Source: Micrasema longulum
Taxonomy: Eukaryota; Arthropoda; Insecta; Trichoptera; Brachycentridae
Length of the DNA stretch: 64,000 nucleotides
Direction of reading: 5' to 3'
Assembly (NCBI GenBank): GCA_022494885.1
Contig: JAGVSM010004884.1
Span: forward strand, 62,001-126,000
Of the stretch, positions 31,801 through 43,440 are shown piece by piece. The notes under the pieces were generated by a model. It had not been told where the DNA came from and made no database searches. It saw only the letters and a list, made by a program, of their open reading frames with translations. Position 1 is the stretch's first letter. Every line of letters begins with the position of its first letter. Position numbers and translations under genes: made by a program.

Positions 31801-32391
31801 TGTTTTAAATCTAGGGAAAAAATGTATGTTTTTTTTTAAAAATAATTAAACCAAATCAATCTGTTTATATTATAAGTTTTGTAAAAGGCAATTTAGCCGT
31901 ATTCATTAATAAAAAAAAAAATCAGGCACTCAATTATCTGGATGATTGCAGTTTTACTGTATTTATTTGTTGACTTAGTGGCAATATGCAATGGCGATTG
32001 GATTAAAAAAAAACCTTTCTCAGGTATAATGAGTAATGTTTATAACAAGCAAATTTAGTCAGTCCCGTCTTCCTCGTAATAACCGAGTTTGGCTGTAATT
32101 TGTAGTGTAGCACCTAAAATTCTTGCTGTTTGTTTGCGACATGTTGAAAGACGCCGGTTTATGATGCAACGCAATATTTTAAGAGCGGGAGCGTACCTTG
32201 ATGTCCGGCGTGTCTTCCCGGTAGCGGATGGCGGGCATGGGGAAGTCGGAGCGGTCGGCGTAGTTGGCGCTGCCGTTGATGCCGTAGCCGACCACCTCGC
32301 GGCTGCCTATGCGCGAGTTGCCGTGCAGCGCGCGCGCGCCCGCCGGGCCCCGCAGCGCCCCCAGTACTCGGCTCACCACCAGCTTGGACAT
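28741..32391 (-). CDS. COX4: Cytochrome c oxidase subunit 4, complete coding region
   Basis: Coding exons, in order of translation, are 32391-32197, 30349-30157 and 28874-28741 (195, 193, 134 bases; 173 residues). COX4 is a nuclear-encoded subunit of respiratory complex IV in the mitochondrial inner membrane. Seen: an Arg/Ala-rich presequence MSKLVVSRVLGALRGPAGAR, matrix segment GSREVVGYGINGSANYADR, LREKEKGDWSCLSIEEKK, LYRASFCQTFAE, one membrane span about residues 108-130 (TLGWGIFICALPIWVYMGLK), and the tail LPVTFDEPHRKAQLKRMLDL ending SKWDYENNRWK. These are family hallmarks from insects to mammals. The ATG at 32391 begins the presequence. The first coding intron carries a SINE, a mariner and a LINE. 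Confidence 0.96.
29040..29540 (+). mobile_element. Jockey-like LINE 3' fragment
   Basis: The frame reads HRTRSISAMKLVESIARNF, then SVPKLFNKLPARVKN, a C-terminal K-L-F-N-K-L-P-x-x-x-K signature. A stop, an AT-rich 3'UTR and an AATAAATAAAAAAAAA tail follow. It lies in the COX4 intron between coding exons 2 and 3. Confidence 0.7.
29585..29690 (-). repeat. Rep-A fragment
   Basis: CCAGCCAATGACAGATCATA, AGCCCTGTAAAAGCATAGAC and CCCTCTCTGTTGCAACAAAT match the inverted Rep-A arm. Confidence 0.6.
29770..29793. repeat. Hairpin GGTGCACAT/ATGTGCACC
   Basis: Nine-base perfect arms enclose a six-base loop, after a poly(A) run. Confidence 0.7.
29918..29948. repeat. 31-bp near-perfect palindrome
   Basis: AAAGGAAAGATGGAG and CTCCATCTTTCCTTT are exact inverted copies separated by one base, in the COX4 intron. 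Confidence 0.93.
30157..30349 (-). CDS. COX4: COX4 coding exon 2
   Basis: The acceptor GTGTGGCAG|GTCCTG gives TPDIK-VLREKEKGDW, which matches the family spacing. The donor is TACG|GTAAGT. It contains the membrane span. A second AG 15 bases upstream (TTTATCAG) would be out of frame, and the tract before the used AG is not pyrimidine-rich. Confidence 0.93.
30436..30650 (-). mobile_element. tRNA-derived SINE, family 1 copy 2
   Basis: It aligns with 24560-24778. The B box is mutated (GGGTTTGATTTCCGCC), so it is older or inactive. The 3' hairpin is kept. It sits at the upstream edge of the mariner remnant. Confidence 0.85.
30665..31225 (+). pseudogene. Broken mariner transposase with internal deletion
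   Basis: The N-terminal part reads EQRACLKFSVANEISCAESF, then KTRAYEWYKRFKDGRECLDD, the mariner helix-turn-helix region. After a stop the sequence jumps near 31010 to the C-terminal catalytic end: SDFFLFPRLKLPLRGTRFEK, AIKENLLRELRDL and, after a one-base shift, NWIKRWHQRIVADGEYY. The central catalytic Asp region is missing. Mariners move by cut and paste at TA; this copy cannot encode a working enzyme. Confidence 0.85.
31210..31700 (+). mobile_element. Jockey-like LINE 3' fragment, family with CCTGCTGA hairpin
   Basis: The frame reads NTQFTSIDGLALPKFNNKYG, then KRTLEYNILKMYNMLPIKY, homologous to the minus-strand fragment 11145-11510. The 3' region contains the hairpin at 31617-31636 (CCTGCTGA/TCAGTAGG) and an AATAAAAAAAAAATTG tail. 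It joins the mariner remnant directly. Confidence 0.78.
32197..32391 (-). CDS. COX4: COX4 coding exon 1
   Basis: ATG at 32391-32389; donor GTACGC after AAG at 32197. It encodes 65 residues: presequence plus REVVGYGINGSANYADRSDF and PMPAIRYREDTPDIK. It is very G+C rich. A 3' splice site TTCCAG just 5' of the ATG implies a 5'UTR intron. Confidence 0.95.
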
Positions 32392-32459
32392 TGTGACTCT
32401 GGAAGGACACCGACAATCAGCGTCGAGGCAATTGGGGAAGGATTAGGAATGTTAAATAG

Positions 32460-32560
32460 AGCGTAAAGTGGCCACTTAAACCGGTCAAGAGCAGGTAAAT
32501 GCCTAGACTTGCGAATTACATTTGTTTAATTAGTTCTCCATCTCTGTGTTAATCTTAGTA
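32460..32560 (-). repeat. Rep-A fragment
   Basis: GTAAAGTGGCCACTTAAACC, AATGCCTAGACTTGCG and TCTCCATCTCTGTGTT match the inverted arm of Rep-A. Confidence 0.6.
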
Positions 32561-32739
32561 ACCGTCTAGGGGGGTTAACATTCTAGATTTAAAGCATTAA
32601 GGCACCCTCCGCCTACCATATCAACCCTCTCTGTATCAGGGATACTTAGTACAATTTTCCTCCACGATGAAAGTATGAATAATATTACTAAGCATTAAGA
32701 GTATTGCTATCTTATACGCTAATGCATGGTGAAATAAGT

Positions 32740-33720
32740 TTTTTTTATTTATTTATTTTTTCCATACATTACATACATTTACATAGAATTTTAATCACCA
32801 CTTTTAAAAATACATTTAAAAATTAAGCTATAATTTAATTTGGAAAAAATGCCCACAAAGACTTCAGCGTCTATGTTTTTGGTACATGATCTTAATTATA
32901 CTTTTCTGTGCAATTTCTATTGAGCGACTATGCGTGTCCAAGACTCCGTTTATCGTTACTATTATTATGTTTTGTAATAAAAATCGGTAACCAAAAATCG
33001 TATCATGCCACCCCGTTTTCCCCTATATTTTGAGAAAAAAATATTTGGTTCTTGTTGAATATTTGAATATATTGCATATAGAATTGTATTGCATTTATAA
33101 GTGAAAATGTCCTCCAACAAAATTAATATAAGTAACACGTTATTTTTACAAAAAAGTATGTGCCTACGCACTTATATCCAATTTTTTATATCAATAAAAC
33201 TGACATACATACAAAACTTTGGGGTGCTTTGAAAACAGCTGACAGTCAAAATAAAATTTTATAAGCTTTCGTAAAAACACAAGGCTCGCAATAAAACAGT
33301 CGACAAATATAAGTAACAGAACGGCCTAAATATATTGTATGTTTATCAATTTTATAATCTTTGATTAGACGATCTGCGGGTGCCGCTGCATATTATGTAA
33401 CTTCGAAGGATTGAAGATTGACATTATGACGTCCTTACAAAAATGTACATCTACGGAAACAACTAAACTAATTACACAAATGGATGCAAAAATGTTCTGT
33501 AAACATTTTCAGGTCTATATTGAACATTTTATTAGATAGATACTTGACATAACCTAGTAAGGTTACCTAACATGGCTACGTCAAAATTATATTACACATT
33601 CATGCCTACTACTTACACGAAAATCAATTGAGAACCGTGAATTTCAATACTTTAATATTAACCTGAATAAAGGTGACCTTTTAAACCAATGTTAAAACTT
33701 GTTATATATTCTAATTTCTA
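32740..33720 (-). other. COX4 5'UTR intron, partly LINE-tail-like
   Basis: TTTATTTATTTATTTTTTCC at 32745 looks like an inverted TAAA tail of a LINE 3' end. The rest shows no signature. Confidence 0.35.
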
Positions 33721-33736
33721 ATATAAATTCACTCAC

Positions 33737-33785
33737 CTCGAACCGAAAATTAAGGCAAAGATGGCGGCTAGCTTTTTCTACTAAT
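33737..33785 (-). promoter_or_regulatory. COX4: Probable COX4 noncoding first exon with YY1/Pho-like motif
   Basis: On the minus strand, GCCGCCATCTTTGCC is followed after about 20 bases by GGTTCGAG|GTGAGT, a good donor. This could pair with the TTCCAG acceptor just before the COX4 ATG. GCCGCCAT is the YY1/Pleiohomeotic core known from promoters of nuclear mitochondrial genes. The start site and motif use are inferred. Confidence 0.5.
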
Positions 33786-34237
33786 TTAGTAATTTGTCTA
33801 TGAAAAATGGGCATGACCAAAATTAATGTTACCATTTTTTTAAATTGACGTAGGTACCACAGAAAACGCAAAAAGTACTTACACGAGAAAATACAATTAT
33901 TTCAATAAAAGAATATAGTTTCACCAATGTAGAATCGTAAGATTTCTCTCCCTTTCACCGTTTATTACCTTTAAATTATCATTTTGTTGAAGTTTGAATT
34001 GTCATTATTGATAATATTTCAATATTTGACTCCACTCAATTTATTTCTTTGTCTTTTGTTTTGAGAAAGAGCATTATTAAATTTAAATGGGCGTTAATAT
34101 GTAAGGATTTGATTTTACACCCAATCGATAATTTTTTATATGGTCAAATCCCTCAAATAACTATTTTTGATATAATAAAATTGAATTAGGATTCAATTTG
34201 CCCGAAGTGATTCGATTTATTGCTTTTTTACTTTCCT

Positions 34238-34336
34238 GGGCTGGTATTCCAAACGCGTTTACAGCGCGCTATAATGCGTATTTAGTACGTAAAAACGCGC
34301 TACACCGCCCTATAATTTCGTTTGAAATACCAGTCC
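34238..34336. mobile_element. Small MITE-like inverted repeat
   Basis: GGGCTGGTATTCCAAACG (left) and the inverse of CGTTTGAAATACCAGTCC (right) match at 16 of 18 positions and enclose a CG-rich core. A loosely similar end occurs at 41308. Confidence 0.6.
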
Positions 34337-34654
34337 AGATATAATTTCAACAGTTGACTCTGAATATCATTATATTACAGGTACATTATTATACAATTTA
34401 TATTATACATAGTAATATAAAAAACATTAAATTAAAAAAAAAAAAAATCTACCTACTCAAACCATTTAATTTGAAGAAAAACATACTTAAAATACAATTT
34501 AACTTAATTAAAATGTATATTTTGTACAACAAACAACATTTATTCGTACTCTTTCATCTTTTGAAAACATGCTTCCCAGATACACAAATTCATCTACTTA
34601 TTCAAGACATTCATTGTTTACATTTATTATGCAATCAGTAACCTCTCTCTCCTT

Positions 34655-35060
34655 TTTAAATACCATAACTTTTGACTTATTTTCGTTCATCGCGCTCTCT
34701 GAAGAATACATAATATATTCTCAAGACTATTTGTTGTGAATCCTCCTTGCTGCTTGCTAAAAGAACTGCATAGTCAGCGTATAATAAACTGCATGCTTCA
34801 AAAATTACCTACTTTCGCTCAAATACCCATGCATTCTATCTTTTTCGTACAGTTGTCCATGAATAGATTAAACAGTCATGGTGACATAACACATCCCTGT
34901 TTTACGCATTTCGAGATCGCAAATCACGATATAAATCCCCATTAACTCTTATACAAGCTGAACTCTCCTCATAGAGATATGATACCGTTCGTATAGGTCT
35001 ATTGTTTACTCAATACTCAACGCACCCCACAATTTTATTATATCTACTTTGTCATACATT
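34655..35060 (-). mobile_element. RTE-like LINE reverse transcriptase fragment
   Basis: The minus strand reads KQGCVMSP, a stop, then LFNLFMDNC, and farther on YADYAVLLASSKEDSQQIV. These are RT motif 4 (Q-G-x-x-x-S-P-x-L-F-N-L-F) and a damaged Y-A-D-D box. Unlike most LINE pieces here it is internal, not the 3' end. Confidence 0.78.
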
Positions 35061-35079
35061 TTTTGAAAATTAGAAACAG

Positions 35080-35725
35080 AAATGGCTATCATCAAATCAA
35101 ATAACTAATATTAGTAAATATCAGTATTCAACCACTTACCGACTTTTAGACTTAAATAAAAAAACATGTAGGGGTTCCACATTAAAAAAGCTTTGAGAAA
35201 TTAATATTCCTCTAATAAATAATCAAAGGTCTTTTCAATATAGCCCCCTTTTTTATTTAAAAATTAACCTGACAAGCCGGTTTCGCGGTTTAGTGGGTTT
35301 CATTATTTTTCCTTTTATATTTTCTGTATATGTTTTTACCTTCTTTAATAAATGAAAAAAAAAACCAATCGTGTAACTTTCAACCTTCTAGCCGCTCCCC
35401 TTCCTAACCATCACTCCCGCACAATCTGCATCATATCCCTAAATACTATTAATGAAATTTTAGTGCATGTGTGGTGTTTGCATCCCCTTTAACTCTGCAT
35501 CTAATTTGTGTACTTTTTCGTAAATACTATGCATAGTATACTGCGGTGATGTTAAAGGTAAAGTTGTTCTTTTTTTAGTATTTGCATGTTAGTGTAGTGA
35601 GTGTCCTGACAAAGAGACGGGCACGTCTCGAAACCGTTAGACATAAAAAAGTCGTTAGGTGGTTATATTTACTAACATTGGTCAAAATGTTTGGCCACAA
35701 AGTTAATGCTTTGAACATATAAAAT
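35080..35725. mobile_element. Rep-B element, longest copy
   Basis: The left end (TTAGTAAATATCAGTATTCA, CCACTTACCGACTTTTAGAC) and right end (inverted: GTTAGTAAATATAACCACC, TAACGACTTTTTTATGTC) form terminal inverted repeats. The interior has CAAAGAGACGGGCACGTCTC. Other copies are 38960-39310 and 50410-50695. Confidence 0.75.
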
Positions 35726-35739
35726 AAAATAAACTTTTT

Positions 35740-37570
35740 TATTTATTTATTTATTTTACAGAAACAAACATTCAACAATGATATAATAACATTAAAAAAA
35801 ACGGTTTAAAGACAGACCAGCGAAGTTTCTAAATAAAAAGTATACATATTAAATTGTGGTACAACAAAAGGGTGTGTTTATGTGTATTTGTATGAGAGTA
35901 AGTGTAGAGGTGTGTTTGTGTGTATTTGTGTGGGATTAAGTGTTCAGGTGTGTATAAGTGTGCGCATCATTAAATAGCAAGTGGGATCGTAGCGCAGCCA
36001 GAAAGAATGAGTCTGAATTTGTTATTATTTTGTGTTGGGGTTAAATAAAAAATCAGCATTGTTGTATAATTTTTATTAATTTGAAACCCGTATATCTACA
36101 GTTTGTCACATTTTTACAACTGCTATTATTAAATGTAGAAAGTTGAATGTGAACCATGCAGAATGTAGTGAAAATGGTGGAATAATCATAATAATTAATG
36201 TATGGAACTACTTTTATACATAAAATATTATCAAATCGCTAAAGACTTTAAACCATTTTGCTCTTTCGCACATTATTGCGAAATATCATGAAATATTTTT
36301 ACAGATTTTCTTGAAACATTTCTTGCGAGGGTCAATTGTATTTATTTCAGTATAGTTCAATTAATTGGTGCATTATTTCAACTTATTTGATAATTAACTT
36401 AAATAAAAATAATCACCAGGGTACATTATAGTTTCCCATATTTTATATAATATAATCTCATCAATCAGTGAATTGATAATAACTTGTGGAGAGTCCTGCT
36501 CTGAATAACAATTAAAAACACCTTACAACAACCTTCACACAAAAAATCTAAAGAATATTGAACATATGTATTCAATGTACCAAGTTACCCAGAATTATTT
36601 GTGTAAATAATTGAACTGGAATGAGAATTTTAAACATAAGTGGATACTTTTTTTTATTACCCATTTTGGTAAACTGTTTCAGTGCTTTTTTGTAAAAAAA
36701 AGGCGTCGGAACACCTATGTTATTATTTTTAAAGAAGTGTATTTGATTCTCTACTTAAATTATTTTAGTAATTAAAGCAAATGCTTATAATACACAAGTA
36801 CAGTTTTGTTAGATTTTTTCGATATTAAATATCTTCTTTACTTCTTGGTGATTAAATAAAATATTACCGAAAACCATGGAAAATTCGTTGAAATAAAAAA
36901 TTATGTTCCTGTGCATTATTTCACAAAAAAGTACTGGATAATATAATTTAAAACATCGTCGGGTTTCTGGAACAAGTTGGTAACTACAAACATTCGAATA
37001 ATGAAATTGATTCATAACTGGCATCAATAATTTTTGTTTTAGTAAATAAACAAAAAAAACACAAAAAAATAATATTATATAATATTCTACTAGCAGTTTT
37101 TTTTTTATTCTTGATTTGGGATGAGATTTTAACTTTAAAAGTGCAATATCTCACTTCTAGTAAAATGTCAGTTATCTCGTTCCAGAAACCCGACGAATTA
37201 TAACATCATTTTCGTTCAAAACCGATTTAGTAAATTTTTGCAATGCACATAAATTAATACTTAGATGAAATGTTTCAATCACAGACATTCAATTTGAACA
37301 ATAATGATCAATTTTGAATTTGATTTGTTTGTACAGATGTTTTATTTTTCCAAAGACAGATTTTATTAAAGTAATCTTTTAATAATATTTTTATACTTAT
37401 TGAAATAAAATATCAGAGGTTAAATAAATGACTAGATATCTATTATTGAAATTGTCTACATTAATAAAATTAAAGGAATTCTAAATGGATTCGTAAAACT
37501 AATATGAGTTTCATAAATTAAGAGTATTATTTACAGGGGTTTCAATAATTTATAAGACAAATTTATGATT
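35740..37570. other. Gene-free stretch beginning with a LINE-like tail
   Basis: TTTATTTATTTATTTATTTT at about 35739 and a GT-rich segment to about 35970 resemble an inverted LINE 3'UTR. From 36000 nothing was recognised. A run of 17 A occurs at 37582-37598. Confidence 0.35.
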
Positions 37571-37637
37571 TTGAGCTTATGGAAAAAAAAAAAAAAAAAG
37601 ATTCTTCTAGCGAGAAGTCAATATGTTTTACTAAAGT

Positions 37638-38043
37638 AGCGTTTACGCGAGGACAATACAGTACAGTCCTCCAGCATCCGACGTATTGTGCACGTGTGAA
37701 CAGCACAATGGACCAAGAACCGAGACATTGTCCCAGAGATAGACGAGTACGCGGACAGGACAGTAGGGCAATAGCGACTCGCTCGGCGCGTGCATGTTGC
37801 TCCTGCTCATTTTTTGGCAAAAAAATGCCTTTTTATTATTTAGTTTGTTCTCCAACAATTTCAATACATATTGGCATATAATAAATCATATTTTTTACTA
37901 ACTCGCTCGTTACCTGCGTTTTCTATTTTGCAGAATTTTTATATTGTTCCAGTGTCTTGTCGTGCGCGGTCGATGCTGTTCATGGAGCTGGGACAATACA
38001 ATATTGTCCTATCTATTGTATTGTTCTCGCGTGAACCTAGCGT
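37638..38043. mobile_element. Rep-D element copy 1
   Basis: The terminal inverted repeats have TTTACGCGAGGACAATACA on the left and the inverse of TTGTATTGTTCTCGCGTGAA on the right. CAATATTGTCCTAT and GGACAATATTGT-type blocks recur. It aligns co-linearly with 49251-49651. A 100-codon open frame through it is fortuitous. Confidence 0.75.
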
Positions 38044-38959
38044 AATGAATAAATCATTGTCTTTAGAAATAATAATCGTGGTTTAGTTTATAAATCGTGG
38101 TTTAGTTTTTTCACCACCAAGATTTTATTCAATTATTCTGATAGATCTCTGTAATATGAAGAATCTTGAAACATATTATGTAGCTTTAATTACAAATAAT
38201 TTTGTCAACATTTTATTGTTACAATAAAATGCGTTGAAAGATATGTCGAAAAGACGGCTGAAACGTATCATGCTATGATGAAATTGTAAAATAATAATAT
38301 TAATATCAATACTTTAATCACAGAAACATTTGGAGAGTCATTTATACTTTAGTAATTATAAGGGGTTAATATTTAACCTAAGGTCTTAAAATTTCTTCGT
38401 AGATCTATTAAGTGTTTATTTTTAAGTGCTCGCGTGATCTACGTGCTGTAATGTACAAAGCGACTAATATTTTTAACAAGATCTAATTTAATTGGGAAGG
38501 CAGTCAAATATTCAAAAGCATTTTAAACACTCGAAAAGGTAAACAACTGGCCAGGATACAGAATTCGACAATTTGTTTGAGACCACAACTAAATTCTCCA
38601 TTTTATGAACATTGGTTGGTTTTAGCGCAATACCTCAAGCCACGCGATGTCTGCTCGACTCCAATGTTCATCTCAAACTAAATTTTCGTTTGACAGTAAA
38701 TAATTATTCACTCGCCCACGGCAAAATCAATAAAATAATTTTAAACATTAAGGCAAATGACAGAACAAATACATGCGTTTTTATTGGCTTTATAATATTC
38801 AGGAAATGTTTCGAAGTAAACATCCTTTTAAGACCTTTAATTTTCCCTACAGCTAAGGCCTTTACCATTTTTGCCCATATTTAGGTATGATTATCTGTGT
38901 TCACATACATATAACATATATAAAATATTTTTAAGCATTCACTTTATCTCAAACATTTT

Positions 38960-39310
38960 AACTGATGTTAGTAAATATTAGTATAATCACCACGTACCGC
39001 CTTTTTTTGTTAAATTAAATGACATGGGGGTGTTTCAAATAAAAAAATCATTCAATATCTTTTCAATATAGCCCACTTTTTATTTGAAAATTAAACGACC
39101 GGGTAAATTTGAACCCCTCCCCTTCCCCTTCCCAACCTCCTACCAATTCTCCAACATACCGCTAAATATTATCATCCTCATTAGGATCATTACGCGGTGG
39201 TGTTTGCATCTCCCCTAATGCATGTAATTTATGCATAAAAAATATATAATAAAAAGTCGGTGAGTGGTTATTTCATAATATTTACACTAACATTAGAGAA
39301 AATATGCTGT
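38960..39310. mobile_element. Rep-B element, shortened copy
   Basis: GTTAGTAAATATTAGTATAA and CACGTACCGCC on the left; AAAAAGTCGGTGAGTGGTTA and ACACTAACATTAG on the right. The interior shares TTTTCAATATAGCCCACTTT and GGTGGTGTTTGCATC with 35225-35500. Confidence 0.72.
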
Positions 39311-40400
39311 CGAATGGTTTAATTTCAACAGAATCAACTCTGTTTTAAAGTATTTTGTATCCTGTCCATTTGTTACTATTATTTTAATAATATTATAAAC
39401 TTTTCATTAATGGAAAACATTTTATAAATTGTTTAGCATAATTAAAGACTTGGCCCATGATACCAACTAATATACTTATGTACATAAAACGTAACAAATC
39501 GCCCAAACTATAGTCCTTAAAATGTAACATGATTAGAATGACAGTTGTCAGAAATAGAGACGACATAACTTTGTAATTACGTCAAAGGAGTTATTTATAT
39601 TGACACACGAAAAATCATTTGTATCTGGCGTGTTAATTTATTTTTTAATACAATGCTTGAAACATAAATCAACATTAATGTATAAAATCGGCTTTAAAAC
39701 TAAAATAAACCTAATTATTAACGACGTTCTTACATCGTTTTGCAAAAACGTTAGAGATGGGACAAATTGATCGAATAAAAAAATAATTCATTTTATGTTG
39801 TTCATGAAAAAAGTATAAATGTCTCATTTTTAGGTGAATAATTGTGTTAAACACACTATAATAGGCTAGTTTTTGCGTTTTTTATATCAATTTTCGGAAA
39901 CAGGGTTTCATGATTGCATGAAATAACTGATAAAATCGATTTGATCAGTGATCAGTAATTTCATCACTAATGAAATTAGTTTGACAGCTGTCATTCTAAT
40001 AAAGCTATATTTTAAGGACTTTAATTTGTTAAAATATGTTTTATTAAATCTAGATTCATTTATGTCCACTAGAAGCGCTAATTCAACAAGAAAATATGAT
40101 GTAAATCATATTATAAGACCTTTGGCAGGTATAAAATTGACAAATCATCTTGTTTATTACAACCTTTTATTATAACTATTGTATGAAATGGGAATCAAAA
40201 TTAATTTCTTAGATTATAGTTAAATGCATGTACGAACTGATCGCCTCGCACACGGAACTCGCGGGTGCGAGTCTCTGAGAAAAAACACAGGTATTTTTTA
40301 TTAAATTACTAGCTCAATCACAAATAACTATCGACGTGCTTAAAAAAATGCGAAGCATTTGAACGATCACAATGAACAATAATGAACCTCAAATTCATTT
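39311..40400. other. Gene-free AT-rich stretch
   Basis: No recognised coding or repeat structure. Confidence 0.4.
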
Positions 40401-40404
40401 CAAC

Positions 40405-40500
40405 AGAGAGGGAATTTTTTTTTGAGAAGGGGATATGGAAGTCTAGGCATTTACAGGGCTTATGACCTGTCATTGGCTGGTTTTCAGTTTCAGTACTGCA
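40405..40500 (+). repeat. Rep-A fragment, left part
   Basis: CAACAGAGAGGGAA, GAAGTCTAGGCATTTACAGG and GCTTATGACCTGTCATTGGC match the left arm of Rep-A. The continuation of the arm is found at 40725-40835, suggesting a later insertion between. Confidence 0.7.
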
Positions 40501-40724
40501 GAGCAGCGTTTATTTAATAATTGGAAAATACATATAAGAATTTGTAACCCACTAAGTCTAAAGACTTTTCGGTGGGACAATTTTTTTTATTTTTCATGAC
40601 TTTATTTTATTTATATTTTACAAATTTATTTATAAACAGGCACTATAAAGTATCTAGAAGATATTTCTTCAGTTCTTTTTTTTCATTTGAGATGATCGAG
40701 CGAGGTATATATGTATCTTAACGT

Positions 40725-40835
40725 TTTGAAAGGTAATATACTTAACTGGCCACTTTACACACTATGTAACATTCACCATTCTGCCCATGTTTGAACTGCT
40801 TACGTTATCGCAGTCATTAGTCAATGCGTGTGTAA
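40725..40835 (+). repeat. Rep-A fragment, right part
   Basis: TGGCCACTTTACACACTATG and GTAACATTCACCATTCTGCC continue the arm seen at 40405-40500. Confidence 0.7.
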
Positions 40836-41307
40836 TCTCTAAGTCAACGTTCGTGTCGGTTTGTTTTTTGTTTTCCTCGTAAATAAATACAGTTCACAGG
40901 CGAAAAATCGGCGTTTATTATAAAAAATAATACAATATATTGAATTTGCAAAAAAGTAAGGAGTATCTAATACATAAAAGTGAAAATTTAATTACAATTA
41001 CTATGGCGACTGCTTTTCTTGAAATTCAACATGCCAACCGCCGGTTTGATGCAATAAATAGCATGATAAATAATAGATAAACAAATAAAAATAGCAGTTT
41101 TGGAATATTTTCCATATTTACACCAGTGAAATTCAAATATGTGATTGCGCAGCAGGATTATACTCGCGAAACGTAAATATTTTGACATTTAATATTAGGT
41201 GTTCACGGATGTTGCATTGTGATCGCAAATACGATAAACAACCACGCTGAGAAATTGTTATCACGTCGCTTATTAGCACATCGATAGTCATTTGTGATTA
41301 AGCTACT

Positions 41308-41470
41308 GGGCTGGTACCCGAACGCATTTACCTAAAACATAAAGGTAGGGGATAATCTTAGAAATCGCCAGAGAGAATTTATCTTCAATTATACCGTCAA
41401 GGTGAAGGTATGATGGCTTTATCTTCCCATTATAATCGAGGCCCTGGGCCCGTATTCAAATGGGAAGTTG
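41308..41470. repeat. Weak inverted repeat similar to 34238
   Basis: GGGCTGGTACCCGAACG on the left and an inverted partner around CGGGCCC/TTGAATACG on the right. Low similarity. Confidence 0.3.
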
Positions 41471-42834
41471 ACATTTATCTTCAATTTGACCTAAAAAGTA
41501 AAATTAGATTTTCCGTATGGAAAATATAATGTATTTTTTTTTTTTTCTAAACATGTTCAATTACAGGTTTCCGACGAAGATATCTTGAATTTTCATACAA
41601 ATATACACATTTTCGTACATAACTATCGATTTTTCTTTAAACTGCCTCGATATGTAACGATGAAGATAGCGTTTATAATCGCGGCCGTGGTGTTTTGCGT
41701 CTATCGGCTTGTGCCACTATCAAAGGTTGAATATTTGGTTGATTTGACAAATTTACACGTGCTTAAGACCCAGATTATTAAATTCACACTACTGAAACAC
41801 GATGACTACCATTATTGGTTAACCTACAGTTAACATCTCTAAGAGCCAAAAAGTTCGAAAAATAACTTCATTTTAAAGCAACTTACACCAAAAAGAATTA
41901 TATAAAATATAATTTCCCCCTCGAATCAACATACTTAATTTTAAAAATATATATTATATTTGCAGATTTCTTAGTTTATAATATTTTGTATACATATTAA
42001 ACATATTTACAACACAATGGATTTAAATACAGGGGGATGTTTTATTATAATATATTATGTACATAATAGCATTTTAAAAGCAACTAAATTAGTGGAACAA
42101 GGTGTCTCTAGAATAAACCGATTTTAAATTCTCATTTCGAATTCAAAATCAATTTTCAACGCATAATTAAAACATAAAAAATATATTAAAAGTATGTTAT
42201 ATTACATTTTCACCGCCCGGTTAATTAGAAAGACAATTCCGAATTAATAAAATTTAATTTTAACACCTTTATATTGCAGGTCCCAAACAAAAACGAATTA
42301 AATAACATTTGAATGGTAGAAGCCTAAAACGGTTTTTTTAATTTAATTTTTTGATTTTCTAAAATTTTAATGCTTGTTTGGTTGTGGTGTCAACTAGTCT
42401 ACATACAATACAATACTTGATTTACATATATTTTAAAAAAATGATAAAATTGTATTTTTTTAACATTCAAATTAATTTTTATACTGGATATGCAAAGTAA
42501 AATTTGTAGAATTATAGTGGATTTTAATACAAAAATATGTATCCTTGCTATGCGAAGAATGAATGTGACGCCAATTCAGCAATAAATCTGTATAAGAGGG
42601 AGCACGAAGATAGAACTCATAACAGGGAAGACATACGCTGTTCTGGCCACACCGACCACGGTGTTTGTGTGAAAGAGTTTTAGTCGGTTGTTGGCAATGT
42701 GCGGGGGGTGCACACATGTAAGATGACTGGCGAATTTATGATTTTTAATTGATTTTGCTATAACAGGGCTAAATTATATATTATTTTTTTTACAACCGAT
42801 GGAAAAAGAATTATTAAACAGTGAGCCTCAAATC

Positions 42835-43085
42835 AACAATGTTTTGAGTACGTCCAAATGTTTTTAGACAGGCTGGATTTTCTCCTTAGGCAGTTATTTA
42901 GATCTAAATTTGTTCCTACAGAGAGGGAAAATACTTTTGAGAAGTGAGTGTAGAAGTCTAGGGATTTACCGGGCTTATGACCTGTCTTGGCGGGTTTAAG
43001 TGGCCACTTTACACACTCTGTAACATTCACCATTCTGCCCATGTTTAAACTTTCATTTACGTACTTCACAATAGTCAACAGATGG
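42835..43085 (+). repeat. Rep-A copy (near half-element)
   Basis: AACAATGTTTTGAGTACGTC, CAGAGAGGGAAAATAC, GAAGTCTAGGGATTTACCGG, GTAACATTCACCATTCTGCC and TCAACAGATGGAAGAATTGA give one end plus one full arm of Rep-A. Confidence 0.75.
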
Positions 43086-43114
43086 AAGAATTGAGAAAGT
43101 GTGGATGTTCAATC

Positions 43115-43215
43115 ATAGCGATGAGAATACGATACATGTTTTTTTTAATTGGCTTAGTTTGATAGTTTATTAACAAATAAAAAAAACACTCAACTTTTTC
43201 ATCGAGAAGGGGTAA
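43115..43215 (+). repeat. Rep-F copy
   Basis: GAGAATACGATACATG, TTAGTTTGATAGTTTATTAA and ACACTCAACTTTTTCATCGA match the other Rep-F copies. Confidence 0.55.
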
Positions 43216-43440
43216 GAAAATTCATAAAATATTAACAGATGAAAGAGTAGCTGATTTTTTTAAATATGCAAAATAGGGGATGTAATGTACGTAATGACTT
43301 AATGTATATTTATTTGTTTATTTACTTATAAACAGATTATTATACATTTTTTGAAATATAAGTCTTGATTCCATAAGACTAAAAGTCTTGTGCTGAGTTG
43401 AAAAGAGTAATTAGTTAACAAGAAAGATATTGAAAGGAGA

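Noticed and set aside
32089..32466. 125-codon plus-strand open frame
   Set aside because: It is the antisense shadow of GC-rich COX4 coding exon 1.
37579..37881. 100-codon plus-strand open frame
   Set aside because: It runs from a poly(A)/Lys tract into a Rep-D MITE and shows no protein signature.
42472..42717. 81-codon minus-strand open frame
   Set aside because: No domain, no splice signals and no repeat homology recognised.
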